This document shows, piece after piece, positions 1 to 11,498 of a stretch of DNA of 64,000 bases (position 1 is its first letter; each line of letters begins with the position of its first letter). The stretch is from positions 63,150,984 to 63,214,983 of the forward strand of contig NC_088300.1 of NCBI RefSeq assembly GCF_032854445.1. Reading direction: 5' to 3'. Both the position numbers and the translations under genes were made by a program. The DNA comes from Liolophura sinensis. Lineage: Eukaryota > Mollusca > Polyplacophora > Chitonida > Chitonidae. The notes beneath the pieces are model-generated. The model was not told where the DNA came from. It saw nothing but the letters and a program-made list of their open reading frames with translations, and made no database searches.

Positions 1-1082
1 GTCCAGTTTACAGGACTGTATAAACAAGTATTAAAATAGACAACACAGATTAATAACTTTACTATGATATTAAAATGACAGGTATTAATATTGATGATTG
101 ATAGGCCTAAAATGAATAGCTATAAAATTGCTGTTTGCAACATCCCCTGTGAATGATAAACAATTATTGTCTTCAAAGAGTGCATAAAGGAATCACAGGA
201 TTTGGTTATTTCGATAGAAGGACTTGGCTGTAATAGACAGTTAGAAATGAAAGCAAACATTTGTCAACATTTACACTTCGTGTAATATTAGATTTACGCT
301 GTGAAAACAAAAAACAAATATTCGTCTGGCAAATGTGGATAAAACATAGTAAATGTCACAGGTCATAAACAGGTCAATAATTGTATATTTATTCAGCAAA
401 AACGATATAAAAAGTGTACAGCATCAGTGTGGGAGGACGCTGGTGGGTTGAAGTCCATGTTAGAAGATATACCTCATAGAGGTGTTAAATTTTAATATGC
501 TGTCAGCAAAACACAATATGATGTTAACGTGACAACACTATAAAAGCATCCCAACACCAGTGCGTTTATTACATAGAAAATCTTTTAGAGATGCTATAAA
601 TATTAACTGAACTGGAAATCTGTTCTTGCCTGGAGACCTTGCTACGTAAGTTTTTTTTTTAAGAGAAAAGGTTGAATAGCATAGAAAATCGTCAGTAAGG
701 ATTAAGAGTTTTTAAACTCTGATTGAATACATCTACCCCATATAAATGAAGACTAAGAAGTGTGTAGATGGAGAAAAACAGGCACTTCGTCTTCCGACAA
801 ACTTTCTGACATAAAGCTGCAACCGACTAATCAGGAGCTAATTCTGAACGCCAAAATGTTGTCTTTCAAGCAAAGATCCTGAACTAGAACCTGTTAGAGA
901 ACTAGACATTATTGACTGCATATACAACGATTAAAACGGACGAACTAACTTTGCCAGTCCGCTTACATGTGTATTCCATGCGATTGTAATGTTGTATATG
1001 GTACATGTACATACCTGATTATATCCAATACTCAACATATATATTCTAATGTTCTACATTCTATTATCTAGTACAAACTTTT
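1..1082. other. non-coding DNA, nothing recognised
   Basis: AT-rich sequence with frequent stops on both strands. I see no convincing exon, RNA gene or repeat, and it shows no resemblance to the array that starts near 4,850. Confidence 0.5.
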
Positions 1083-1225
1083 ATTTATCTTTATAACTGT
1101 GTATCTTCTTTTGCTCAAGCAAACTTGAGCAAAATGCGGATGGTCATGCGCTCTGCCTGGTTTCCTCCCACCACAATGCTGGCCGCAGTCGTATACGTGC
1201 TAATATTCTTGAGTACGGCATAAAA
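1083..1225 (-). mobile_element. mollusc-type short dispersed element, 3' part, minus orientation
   Basis: On the minus strand this reads as a variant of 'ttttacgccgtactcaagaa', then a 'tacgac' segment, then 'ccagcattgtggtgggagga' and 'ccgcat'. This is the core of a short element I know as very abundant in bivalve and gastropod genomes. It is followed on the plus strand by an AATA/AAATA-rich tract (about 1,222-1,275) like the simple tail of a retroposed element. No coding capacity. The family name is not certain. Confidence 0.55.
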
Positions 1226-1274
1226 AAACAATCAAATAAACAAATAAATAAATGAATAAATAATTAAATATAAA

Positions 1275-2880
1275 TTATCGTTTAACATAAATACCATTAT
1301 ACAGTTTGATAATACATAGGTGGTGTATATCATACACTATACATGTACAATTAAACAAAATCACATATCTATGTATGCTTATATCCGTCATGATTTGACA
1401 AAGGCCAAGATGGTGTTGTAATTGCGGATCTATCGATGGCATGTTTTTAACTGAATTGAGAATATCATATGACGCCATCTGGCTCGCGAACCCATTACAC
1501 AATGGGTAGAAGCAAAATGTCTTGAGTTCCATGTAACACACCCATTAAATAAAGGTTCTAACAAAACTAACAGTAAGAAGACATAAATAAATAAGAAAGC
1601 AGCTATAATGGGAAACTGCCGACTGCATGACTGATGTGAACTACCGTAATATAGCCTTGCGCGGTACTATAGTAGACTAAGATCAAAGTTATTACTTTAG
1701 CCGGAGTAAAATTTATGTTCAGGTTTTCAAGTTCAGTGCCTACGTTGTCTGTATATAACTGTGCCTGGCTGTGGCATAAACTGTGTTAATAATGACTTGC
1801 CTCCCATACACCCAACCAAACGAAGATCCTCGTAACGAGACCAGAGAGCCTGTACAACAAACAACGGGCGTCCTGGTATCTGGCTCCTACTTTATAGTCT
1901 GAACAATAAAGCAGTGTTCGACTGAAAGACAAACGTGTTCAGATTTACGTTTCGGAACTGTGAGTAAGCCAAAGTTGTTCATTCCAGCCTGACTGACACA
2001 CAGCGTTAAGGTTATTATACCGGTACCCATTGTCATATATAGGATAATTTCACACTAGTGTAAAATCCGGCAATGCTTTGTTAGGTTGTTTGTTTGGCTT
2101 CAAACTACGCACTTGAACTTAAGGAATGCTGAAGTAGTTTTGTGTCAAGCAGATGTTTTATACATGTGCTCCTGAGAGTTAACCTGTGTTCATGTACAAA
2201 GAGGATCGTAAAGACGATATAAACACTGGTCCGACTGAGGCTGTTAGCTAGAGGTATCCGCTGAAGGTATGCACAAAGTATATGGACTGAACTGCTGCTA
2301 AGCCCTGTCTTTTACTAAACATACAGCAGTTATAACATCCTGTGAAACTGTATACGACGTGGTAATCAAAAGGAATGTTCCAAATACCCCCCAGAATAAA
2401 ACCTTTATAAGCCCCCATTCACTCGGTACGATTTGCAGAACATACTTACATAATTCAACAACAGCAAATCGTTTTTTGAATATAGTTTAGTTCTTTGGAC
2501 GAGTTGATGTAACTAATTTGAGTATGCTTTAAGCTTCCATCTGAAGGGTTTCACGTTGGGCTGTCGACACAAAACTAGCATTTATACATATATTGTTCAA
2601 TAAGATTTAAATGGGATGTTTGGAAAAAAACAACATCTGTGTTACTAATATTTGGCCGTCAAGCAAAAATGTGACAATGAACACAATATGAGTCAAGACA
2701 TACACAAGGATAGTGTTGTAAAACAGTATCTATGGCTTTCAGCAACCTATATGTTGTATTTGTGCTGGTATATATTAATTTCGTACAAAAAATGTGCATC
2801 AGTTAAAAAAATGCTCAACTATAGGTCGTATGCATCATATACAAGATATACTTACAATCAACGGATGATGCTAATGCCAC
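1275..2880. other. non-coding DNA, nothing recognised
   Basis: No supported gene. Small ORFs here have atypical composition and no splice context. A short stretch, 'atatattgttcaataaga' (about 2,588-2,606), recurs at about 5,982-6,000. It is the only internal similarity I noticed. Confidence 0.45.
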
Positions 2881-2886
2881 ACCTAA

Positions 2887-2890
<4 letters not shown>

Positions 2891-2967
<77 letters not shown>
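2891..2967. repeat. (AT)n microsatellite
   Basis: Nearly uninterrupted AT dinucleotide run of about 77 bp with one 'ataata' interruption near its middle. It makes a poly-(Ile-Tyr) stretch in overlapping ORFs on both strands. Those ORFs are artefacts of the repeat. Confidence 0.95.
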
Positions 2968-2969
<2 letters not shown>

Positions 2970-3995
2970 TGTAAGTTTTCTAATTTTCCTACTTTTGGTT
3001 TCTTTCCCGGACAAAATAAATCCCCGGCAGAGCTATTGGCGGTAAGTAATTTATTCTTACCGTTGAGATGGAATCTTTCAGTTGTCACTCTCCAAATGCC
3101 ATTGGCTGACAAAAGGCCATTTGTGGACAAGCGTAGAAGAATGGGATGGTTTGTTATCTGGGGCATTTAGGAGCTGTCGAAATATATCCACAACCCTTTT
3201 ACCAGGAAAAGAATCGCTTAATTACTGTCAGTGCGATTCAAGTGCAACCATCCTCTCAATCGCCCACTATCCAATCGTTCCTACATAGTTCTATCACCCA
3301 AGGTAGAAGCCCCCTCCCGCCCTACTCCAACCCCCATCCCACTTCTCTCCCGGTGATATCACCAGCACTACTCAGTACCAAGACAGTCCCATTTATCAGG
3401 ATAACACACTGACAAACATTAGCCAAGTTTGGAAAAGCGTCTATTAATTTAGTTTTAAGGTTTATTGATTTGAACGTCCTGCTGACCCCCAGCTGCGCTT
3501 TGCGCCTCGCAGGAACACAGCAAAGTGATGAGAGTGGAGTCTCTGAAGCTCATCTGATTCCAGTACACGAGGACAGATCTAGTGCCTCATCCACAATGTT
3601 TACAATGGAGCAGCAGTTTTAAACAATACCCCTGTTAGGGAGCCTGGTGCAAAACGCTTTATCTCCCTCTCATATACCCTCATTTCTCTGACCCTATTAT
3701 TTGTGGCCGATTCATTCTTGACGTTATGACCGATTGCTGCGATTCAATTTACTAGTGCCCGCTTCTTCTGGGTGTGCTAGGTTAAGAATTGCTGGCTCCG
3801 AGAAACAGACGCAGTATCAGTGCCAGCTGCTTCCCCGTATATACGTATGTTAAAAACTTTTTCTACATGGAATCATTACCTGCAAGATGTAATAATCATG
3901 GTAATTTGAAATATAACAAATGTTCTTTAAAAATTGAAATTAAGAAAAATGTGATAAGTTGCCTCAGAGTGTGTTTTTTTTTTTGCAGAGATGCA
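2968..3995. other. non-coding DNA with possible old dispersed repeat
   Basis: No supported gene. The GC-richer patch at about 3,465-3,660, containing 'agctgcgctttgcgcctcg', looks like an old dispersed element fragment, but I cannot name it. A good donor-like 'gcg/gtaagtaa' occurs at about 3,040 without a partner exon that I can defend. Confidence 0.35.
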
Positions 3996-4345
3996 TCCGT
4001 CTCATAGCTGTGTTTATTAAACGGCTATGGTATTATACAGCTATGCCCATAATAAAGCTGTATTCGTTATACAACTTCATCCATTAAAGAGCTGTTTTTA
4101 TTTTACAGCTGTTATGCTATACACATCATATCTATAAATAATACAGCTCTTTCGTCACACAACCGTATACATCTGCACATGTTTTGAATCTGTAACCTAT
4201 GGGAGTACCTATAATATAAATTTATCTGCCATATATATATATATAGCTGTGCCCTTCATTTAGTTAGATCCATAACACAGCTTCAATCCTCATAGTTCAA
4301 CATCACCCTTAATCATACAGCTATATCCATAATACAGCCCATCCT
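3996..4345. repeat. degenerate short tandem repeat (cAGCTgT-type)
   Basis: Recurring degenerate monomers of roughly 15-30 bp built on 'acagctatgcccataata'. Variants such as 'agctgtattcgttata' and 'acagctatatccataata' recur across the interval. The copies are too diverged to fix a period by eye. Confidence 0.55.
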
Positions 4346-4850
4346 AAAATTCTTTCCATTACAGCAAAAGAAAAAAAAACAACCAAAAAAGATAATAATG
4401 CATTTCCACTTTTTGTCGTTGGTGATCTAGCCAGATTTTGTGGAGTTCAGGTGTACTAGTGGATACGTCAGGATAACAGCTGTCAGAAAGGTCGACTAAT
4501 CCACCTTCTTCACAGTAATGGGTGGATAGTAAATGAGAACAAACCACATATTGATGTTTCCGCAGCCAGGCTATTAAAGCTTAACGAGGGGGTGTTTTTT
4601 CCAGGCCTTTATGGCAACCAGTCCAAGACAGCCTGCAAGCCGAATAATGGGAATCTATTACATTCTACGACTGTAGCTGAGAAAAGGAAAAAAGGTCCAG
4701 TTGATAGTACAAACTGAAAACTGAGGTCTCTTTTGAACTGACTTAAAACGACATCTTCTTATCCATCTTCTTTGTAAATGCAAACAGGCTCTGTGAGTAT
4801 ATGCGGCTACTGGGACGTATAAACGGAGAAAGGATAGAGGCAAGGTTCTT
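4346..4850. other. non-coding DNA left of the array
   Basis: No supported gene and no clear match to the array. The minus-strand ORFs here lack a splice context and any family signature. Confidence 0.4.
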
Positions 4851-5099
4851 CAGATTTATTAAACATAAAGTATTTGCTCATCGGCCACTGGGCAACTACA
4901 GAGAAGATAATTTATATAACACCAATTAGAGCCTTTGCAAAATATCTGAAAACAAAAAAGATTGGAAAAGAACATAAATTATGTAGCGCTGTAAAAATCA
5001 CTGTTTTATACCATCTAAACACGACGAACGAATGACTTCTGATGTGTGTGATGACAACACAGCATCATCAGTGATTCTAGACCTGTGACGTCTAATAAA

Positions 5100-5410
5100 T
5101 TGCAAATAACATCACTGAAATCCTTTTTTAGCTATTTCTGCTTAAGCCATGGTGGTAGGGGGCGTGTAAATTGCTACTTTTTATGCATTTATATGAAAAG
5201 TTAGAATAAAAGAGGCAGTATTTCAAGGGATACAGGTGACCATTATATTAGCCAGCTATCACACTGTCGTCGCTGCTCTGGTTTTACTCTCTATGCTGTA
5301 TGTCTTTGGTTGGAAACTTCTGTTTAACGTTTTTGGCAAGAGTCTGCAGAAACCTCATGTTTACTCTGTTCCTGGGAATTCGCTAAAAATCGGCCATGTT
5401 TGATGTAGCT
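5100..5410 (+). repeat. diverged B-block of a truncated older array unit
   Basis: The 5,130-5,330 stretch aligns by eye with 23,400-23,560, 33,240-33,400, 43,380-43,520, 52,970-53,110 and 63,390-63,520. The shared core is 'tatcacactgtcgtcgctg' and 'ctctatgctgt'. It marks the left outpost of the 10-kb array. The rest of its unit is truncated and jumps to an inverted J arm at 6,250. Confidence 0.7.
5197..5403 (+). pseudogene. membrane-segment exon-like ORF (unit -1)
   Basis: Stop-to-stop open frame of 68 codons without an initiator Met upstream of its hydrophobic part. It contains the hydrophobic run TVVAALVLLSMLYVF, then GWKLLFNVFGKSLQKP and a short hydrophilic end before TGA. The composition is that of a membrane helix followed by a basic cytoplasmic stretch. 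The same helix is recognisable in the B-blocks of units 1-4, where frames are broken or shortened. It could be a terminal exon of a membrane protein or a chance hydrophobic ORF. A defensible 5' splice acceptor is not obvious; 'attatattag' at about 5,241-5,250 is the nearest candidate. Confidence 0.35.
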
Positions 5411-6249
5411 CATCAAGTCGCCTGAGTTAGGCAAATCTGATGAGAGGCTTCAGACGTTATCGTACCTTGTAGGGCTTAAAAAGGCAGATGTAATGAAGTA
5501 CCCAGGTTGTAACTTTGCCACAGCCAAGTCTTAATGAACATCCCAAGACCTTGTACCTGGAAGACAAAGCAAACAGAACAGCACGAAACTAAGTTTCTTC
5601 ATGGGTTAGTGTAACTTTTAAACAGTGGCTCGAGCAGAGTGGACATACTCTTGCTTGGAGCCTTGTTCTTAGCGAATGCAGTAATAGTTTCTTGATGATC
5701 TGCTCATTTTTGGTGACAGTTAATTCGATAATTATTCGCACTAAAGTCATAAAAAATACAATGCAATGTGACGCTTTCGATGGGTATAGAATTGTTTGTT
5801 AATTTAAACTCATATATTTAAAAGTTATGAAAGCTATGGAGAAATGACAATACCCTGGAAGATATACTTTCTAATCGCTGGATCACTTAAACATATAATT
5901 CAAGAAGTTTTACTGATGGAGGAAATGGAGAACCCATTGTAAAACCACTGCCACTAAGCCAAGTTGATGACAAAGTTTAAACATATATTGTTCAATAAGA
6001 CTATAAATAATAATAGACTTTTATGCTATTTTGATGGACGACAAGTGGTCTCCGACGAACGCACGATACATAATAACAGCGGAATCTAGACATTTGCAAT
6101 CTTGTATGATCGAGCATTTTTTGCCTCTGCTTATTTCTGTTCTGTCAAGTTGAGTCACCAATTCTGAAATATTTTGATCGGAACAGATACGTATTAAGCA
6201 AGAGCATGTTCGGTTCTCTTGATTTCAACAGTATACAACGGGACGGGCT
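5411..6249. other. unassigned sequence inside the truncated unit
   Basis: No gene recognised. The sequence is not clearly present in the other units. It joins the B-like block to the inverted J0 arm. Confidence 0.35.
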
Positions 6250-6960
6250 CGCGCCATGACTGCCAAGCATGATAGGTGTTTTTATAGGAGGTGAAAGCTT
6301 TGAGGAGATGCAATGGACAGAGGATCAAATCCTACATCGTGCATTTACATGCATCCTGGTGTTGACCTGACACCCACAAGCATATCTGGAAACCGTCAAG
6401 CTAACATTAACCAGCTTTACAGCAGCGTTTTAAAATAGTTTGTAGATGAAGATTAAGCGCTCATGTCATCTTTGTTACTCGTATCTGGAGAGTGTAGAAA
6501 TTGGACAGTTAGAGTGTTAACAGGATGGGGTTATACACACAGATAGCATGCTGAAGATAGCCGATGTATCAATGTACAACACACCGTACACGATTTACAC
6601 AAGTTTTTGTCGCACTTGATGCCTCCCTCTTTAGGTATACGTGTATGTAAAGACACGATCTATGTACATGTACCGGACACTCACTGTGGGTCATACAATG
6701 TCGGGTTGTTTGCGATAGTTCCCAGTAGTTATATTGTTAACTTTACCAATACAGACATCGTGATCGCACAACACATACAGACTGTGTATAAAACAATAGA
6801 TTGTCGTTACGAACCTATCAAGATACATGGATACTGTTTGACTTTGTCAGGCAAGGGTCGATGAAGGTTTTGTTCATAAAGGCTGGTTATAATGCAACAG
6901 ATGGTAATGCTGAACATCGTCGTCGTTTTAAGCCTCCTTCTATGCTCGCAGGCATCTGGG
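6250..6960 (-). repeat. inverted arm J0 (minus-strand copy of arm A)
   Basis: The reverse complement follows arm A of the other units in order. It has the segment with 'aaccttcatcgaccc', the 'gagtgtccggtacatgtaca' segment, 'tgtacattgatacatcggct', the small tail exon, and 'gtgggtgtca'. It is the most complete J arm: J1-J3 lack roughly 250 bp in the middle. Its inner end (6,818-6,898) is repeated in direct complement at 8,281-8,362. Confidence 0.75.
6453..6484 (-). pseudogene. tail-exon remnant (J0), tyrosine lost
   Basis: Minus-strand counterpart of the small terminal exon of arm A. The acceptor 'tctacactctccag' is kept and the frame reads T-S-N-K-D-D-M-S-A-stop. Relative to the other copies there is a short insertion just after the acceptor, and the tyrosine codon reads AAA (Lys). 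This is the most diverged of the nine copies. Confidence 0.35.
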
Positions 6961-7415
6961 AATAATTGATCTGTTCACTGGATACCACTATGTATAACCA
7001 GGGCGTAAGACTCTTATTAGGTTCACAGGGTTACATGTTTTGCAAGAATGGCTCAGTAGATACGTCGTCCCTATTAAACAGAACTGTGCTTTAAGATACA
7101 GATCTGTATTTTTTCAGTAACCTAGGATTTTATAGTTGGCTAGATGTAGTGTCTGTTCGACTGTCAGTCTGTAGACACGATTTTGTCCATGCATCTCCTC
7201 CCCAACTACTTCGACGATTTCGTTGAAACTTACCGTAGATCTGACCCATCATCTGAACTTGTGAATGCTTAATTTTTATGGCAATCGATTAATTATTTTC
7301 GTAATTACCCCATTGTAGCAGTGTCCATTCAAACTCGATGGAAATCTTGGGAGAGAGCATGCGGGTATTAGACATCCGTGTTGTAGTTCACTAAAAAATG
7401 AACATACTTTCAATA
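6961..7415. other. connector between J0 and the 4.3-kb repeats
   Basis: The start (about 6,985-7,140) resembles the sequence following J1 at 31,340-31,440 ('tccctattaaacagaactg'). The remainder is unassigned. No gene recognised. Confidence 0.4.
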
Positions 7416-8280
7416 TGAAAGAAGTATGAGACATTGTGTCTTTCAACGTTGGTTGCATTACTGCTATGTGAAACAGCCGATTTCAGATCATTAATTGTAA
7501 AGGCTGAGAGCAGATTATGTGAACACGAAACTGGAAACAGCTAACCGATTGGAATTATTAGTTCAGTCCGCCCTATGCCAGAAATCAAAGAACAACTTGT
7601 TCATTGTGAAAGACGACAATTTTTTATTACTTTGTAAACTAATGCCACACGAATATTTTCATCCTGATTTGCAATATTAGAAAATTCGTGAACCCTATGA
7701 AAGACATAAATGCTTCTCGTGTACCTGTATTACATCAAAAACGTCTTCTAATCAAACAGCTCTGTTGCAGGTCATCTTGACAATTCAGGCATATGCTACC
7801 GAATATCGAGTTTTCCAAATATTAAACAGGTAAATCGATATCCACTCACTTGTGTTTGAGTACTGTTAACAGATGCCATTTATCAACATTAACTTTTCAT
7901 GAATGGCATATGTTAGTGTTACATCTGAACCGGATAAGTCCTCCATGTTAGAACGGATGTACTATTTCTTTAGCAGTTAACTTCTCCAGAGCCGTTAATC
8001 GTCATTTATTCTGCGTTTTGCTTGTAATAAAATGTTATCTGAAAAAAAGACACAAACAGACTGTAATCTAGAAAGCATTTTCTGAGTTATTTGGTGAATT
8101 TTAAGCCTATACTATTGTGATGACAATGGCTAATGCCACAGTTCTCTGCAATACAAGAATAACATAGGATTTGGTGTGCGAAGGTTTTATAAAGTTAACG
8201 AGCGTATGAAGTAACATTATTTTAATTGTTAATTTTCCCAAATAAATACATGTATAGCAGGTTTGCAAGGTCCACAGATT

Positions 8281-8362
8281 GTTGCATTATAACCAGCCTT
8301 TATGAACAAAACCTTCACCGACCCTTGCCTGACAAAGTCAAACAGTATTCATGTATCTTGAT
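8281..8362 (+). repeat. fragment of arm inverted relative to 6,818-6,898
   Basis: About 81 bp complementary to 6,818-6,898 with about two mismatches ('attataaccagcctttatg' and 'gacaaagtcaaacagtat'). The 4.3-kb unit therefore contains a piece of the arm in the opposite orientation. Repeated at +4,326 and +8,652. Confidence 0.85.
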
Positions 8363-8505
8363 CTCGGAATAAGTTAGTTATTGCGTAAATTTCTACAGAT
8401 GACAGGTTCTTGGAGAGTAACTGTCAGATTAAATTGAAAATCAATGTTAAAAAAGAGAAATAGAATAGGCGCTTGCCTTGTTCTGACGTAAGGCTTGTTT
8501 TATAG

Positions 8506-8577
8506 GAAATCACTGAGACTCTAGTTTTATGTGAGCAGGCACGACACAGCAATAGAAAACATTTACTGAACCATTAG
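8506..8577 (+). pseudogene. basic tail exon E1, first half of 4.3-kb copy 1
   Basis: Preceded by 'cttgttttatag' as acceptor. In phase 0 it reads EITETLVLCEQARHS and ends LLNH-stop. The same position in other copies reads EITDTQVLCEKARH with a Lys/Arg-rich C-terminus and the same LNH-stop ending. Function unknown. The frame choice is not certain, because a second frame is also open in several copies. Confidence 0.35.
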
Positions 8578-8948
8578 GTTTATTGAATTTTAGATCTGTT
8601 GTAAAGTGATATTTAATATGACTATTTCCCTGGTGAGTATAGGTTTGAAACACTGACGAGATATAAGTTTTTGAAATGTTTCTATCTCGTAATGCAGAAG
8701 GTCTACTGTTTGGAAAAAGCTCACAAACTACAACTAGATTAAAGTTATTATAACCGACAGTTCAACAGTTACGGTAAAAACATAGCGTGAGATCTTGAGC
8801 TCAGTCATAAAGATACGGTAATTGCAAATGACATAAGTTTTTCCGTGAAGCCAGATCGCTAGCAGAAACCATCTCCCTTCAAAATGTTCTAATACTTCAG
8901 GTAGTTTTCAAAGCACTGCATAATGTTGTAACTGATGTGTTCACCGTC

Positions 8949-9068
8949 TATAAAAGATCACTCATTTCCGAATTCCATCACTCTTATAAACTCAAAAATG
9001 TTTCATTTCAGGTATACAATGGGATGGATGAAGACGATTAGTACTAGAGACTTCAAGACTGTAAGTAT
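8949..9068 (+). other. TATA-like motif plus exon-like segment in the 4.3-kb unit
   Basis: 'ctataaaag' at about 8,949 is followed by an acceptor-like 'tttcatttcag' ending at about 9,011. A segment of about 50 bp then runs to a consensus donor 'act/gtaagtat' at about 9,061. The intervening frame (YTMGWMKTISTRDFKT) is open. Diverged copies at 10,270, 20,800 and 60,150 lack the TATA motif and the donor, so this is suggestive only. Repeated at +4,326 and +8,652. Confidence 0.25.
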
Positions 9069-11417
9069 ATTCTCCATAAGATATTATATTTATTTACATA
9101 CAAGCCGAGGGACAAAGTCTAGGCCACTCGGTGTCATATAGTTCTAGATTCATATATTACACTGCGCATCAACAAAAATTTACATGCTCATAGGATGTTC
9201 TTCACTGTTAATACAGACTTCGCACCTCCTGATCAATGCTGTGAATATTAATGTAACGTTACATTAATTATCTTATCTGGAAATTATTCCTTGATGTAAG
9301 CATGTATAAATCAACAGTGTACAGGAATTACACATCCAGTCTGACACGAACATCATGTACCTCTGTATGCCAGTACATTCATTGAGCCTCCCTTATGTAG
9401 TGAAACATATTACGTTAAACATGGCAACAGATGTATCGTAGATAAGTAATTTCCTCAAAGAAATATTTCTCAAAATGTTCATGCAATGGCGTCAAATCTG
9501 TGTACTGTTTAGAGATTTTTACAATAATAAGCTTATTCGCAACCCTTATAGTTTGACAGTTTACGTGTCTTCCTTTTCGCATCACTCAGTTTTAAAAAAA
9601 TTATTTCATAGAATTTAACGGTATATCATCAATATAGCTGTTAAAACCTTTGCAGACCAGTTCCGTTATTACTCATGTACTGCGATGAGCAGTAGCATTA
9701 TATTTCTGTATAGATCTATATTTAGGTATTTATATAGATGTCATCGTGCGATAAATCGTTAGTTCAGAAAATGGTTTTTGTCTACATTTGTGGACCATCA
9801 GTGCCTTTTCTTTAGTCATATCAGTCCGGAATATGTGGGATTTCTTGGAAAGCAAGTATAACGTCAGAGAAGGAAAAACAAACAAAGTTTTCGTGTTTTG
9901 AGCATAAGGTTTTCTCACACAAAACTGAAAGAATGAAGCAGAAAGTTTCCAGTTGCATTAATTAGTCTTTTCTTTCGCATCATTTATAAATGAAAAACTA
10001 CAAAAGACATGATAGAAGTTTACTCCTCAAAAATATTTATGCAATGGCATCAAGTCTGTGTACTGTTTCGAGATTTTTAAAAAAAATTAGCTTATTCGAA
10101 ATCCTTATAGTCTGGAGCTACTTACGTGACTGCCTTTTCTTCCCCATCACTCAGTTCTTAAAATGACGGTATCGCTTCAGTATAAATGAAACAGTTCAAC
10201 TTCCAAATGTCGAGTTCCGATGCTTGTGATGGTTTTCAAGGCAAGGCACAATGTTATAACAGATGTGTTCACTGTGTATGAAAACCTACAAGAAGCAAAT
10301 TTTTTTCACTTATTTCACTCAGATTTGAGTCTGCTTCGATAGACCACCATTATTTCAAAAAATGCTTTCTGTCTACATTTGTGAACTATCAATGTCTTTT
10401 CTTTAGTCATATCAGTCCGGAGTATGTGCGATTTCTTTGAAAGCAAGTATTACGCCGGAGAAAGAAAAACAAAGGAAGTTTTCGTGTTTTTGAGCATAAG
10501 ATTTTCTCAGATAAAACTGACAGAATGAAGGAGAAAGATTCCAGTTACATTAATTACAAAAACTCTCGCCATTCTGACTTGCAGCAATTGATCCTGTTCA
10601 AATGTGGCACAGGCATGACATACACCAACAGTTAAGGATGACAAATGACAATTTTTAACAAAGCTCTGGTAAATACAAAAAAAAAACACAGACATACAAA
10701 TGGATATTGATTTGGAATATCCGCGCGTTGTTACAAACTTCCAAATGTTTGGCACGAATTAAAACTTGCAGCAAATATTATGTAAAGTAAACGGCGAGAT
10801 GTAAAGAACCGTTTTGTTTTGTATGGTCGCCCTGTAACAATGAACATTTACCTTGTAAGATCCATGTAAGAACAGATGTATTGTTACTTTTTCAGATAAT
10901 GTCACCACTGTCCTTCTTCGTCATTTCCTTTGCACTTGTTTTTGCTTGTAATATAACTTTATCAGGATAAATCTCATGCTCAAAACACATAAAACATCGA
11001 GCGTCTTTCGTAGGCTGACGTAATCCTTGCTGTCCCTGAAAAGACTGACACTTAAACCTTATGTGCTTGAGTAAAAGACACTAACAGGCTGTAAATGTTA
11101 AGTAGAAAGCATTTTCTGGACTAAAGACTGAGTTTTAAGCCTGTAATGTTGTCATAACATTGTGTGTGCGTGCGGTTTTGAAAAGAATAACGGACACATA
11201 AACTAAGAATGTTTTTAACATTCCCATCCTAGGACATGGGAAAAACAGGCTCGGACGTTTCACACGATTCAAGTTTTGGAATAAGTCAGTTAATGCCTGC
11301 ATTTCTACTGATCTCAGGTTTGTGGAGAGTAAAGGTCAGGCGTAATTGGAAATCTCTGTCCAAAAAGAGGAACAGATTAGGCGTTTTTCTTGTTCTGACG
11401 TAATGCTTGCTTTACAG

Positions 11418-11498
11418 GAAATCACTGACACTCAAGTTTTATGTGAGAAAGCACGACACACCAAAAAGCCGAAAAGACAACGTTTTCTGAATCATTAG
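11418..11498 (+). pseudogene. basic tail exon E1, second half of 4.3-kb copy 1
   Basis: Acceptor 'atgcttgctttacag'. Phase 0 reads EITDTQVLCEKARHTKK, then a basic stretch (PKRQRFLNH) and TAG. The alternative frame KSLTLKFYVRKHDTP is also open to a TGA. The homologues at 20,270, 40,283, 50,245 and 59,663 keep the acceptor and most of the frame. Confidence 0.38.

Noticed and set aside
1275-1541. 88-codon minus-strand ORF
   Set aside because: Directly next to the SINE-like tail; no splice context and no recognisable domain.
2652-3170. 172-codon ORF across the (AT)n run and its minus-strand partner
   Set aside because: Poly-(Ile-Tyr) from the AT repeat on both strands. Flanking parts show no protein-like pattern.
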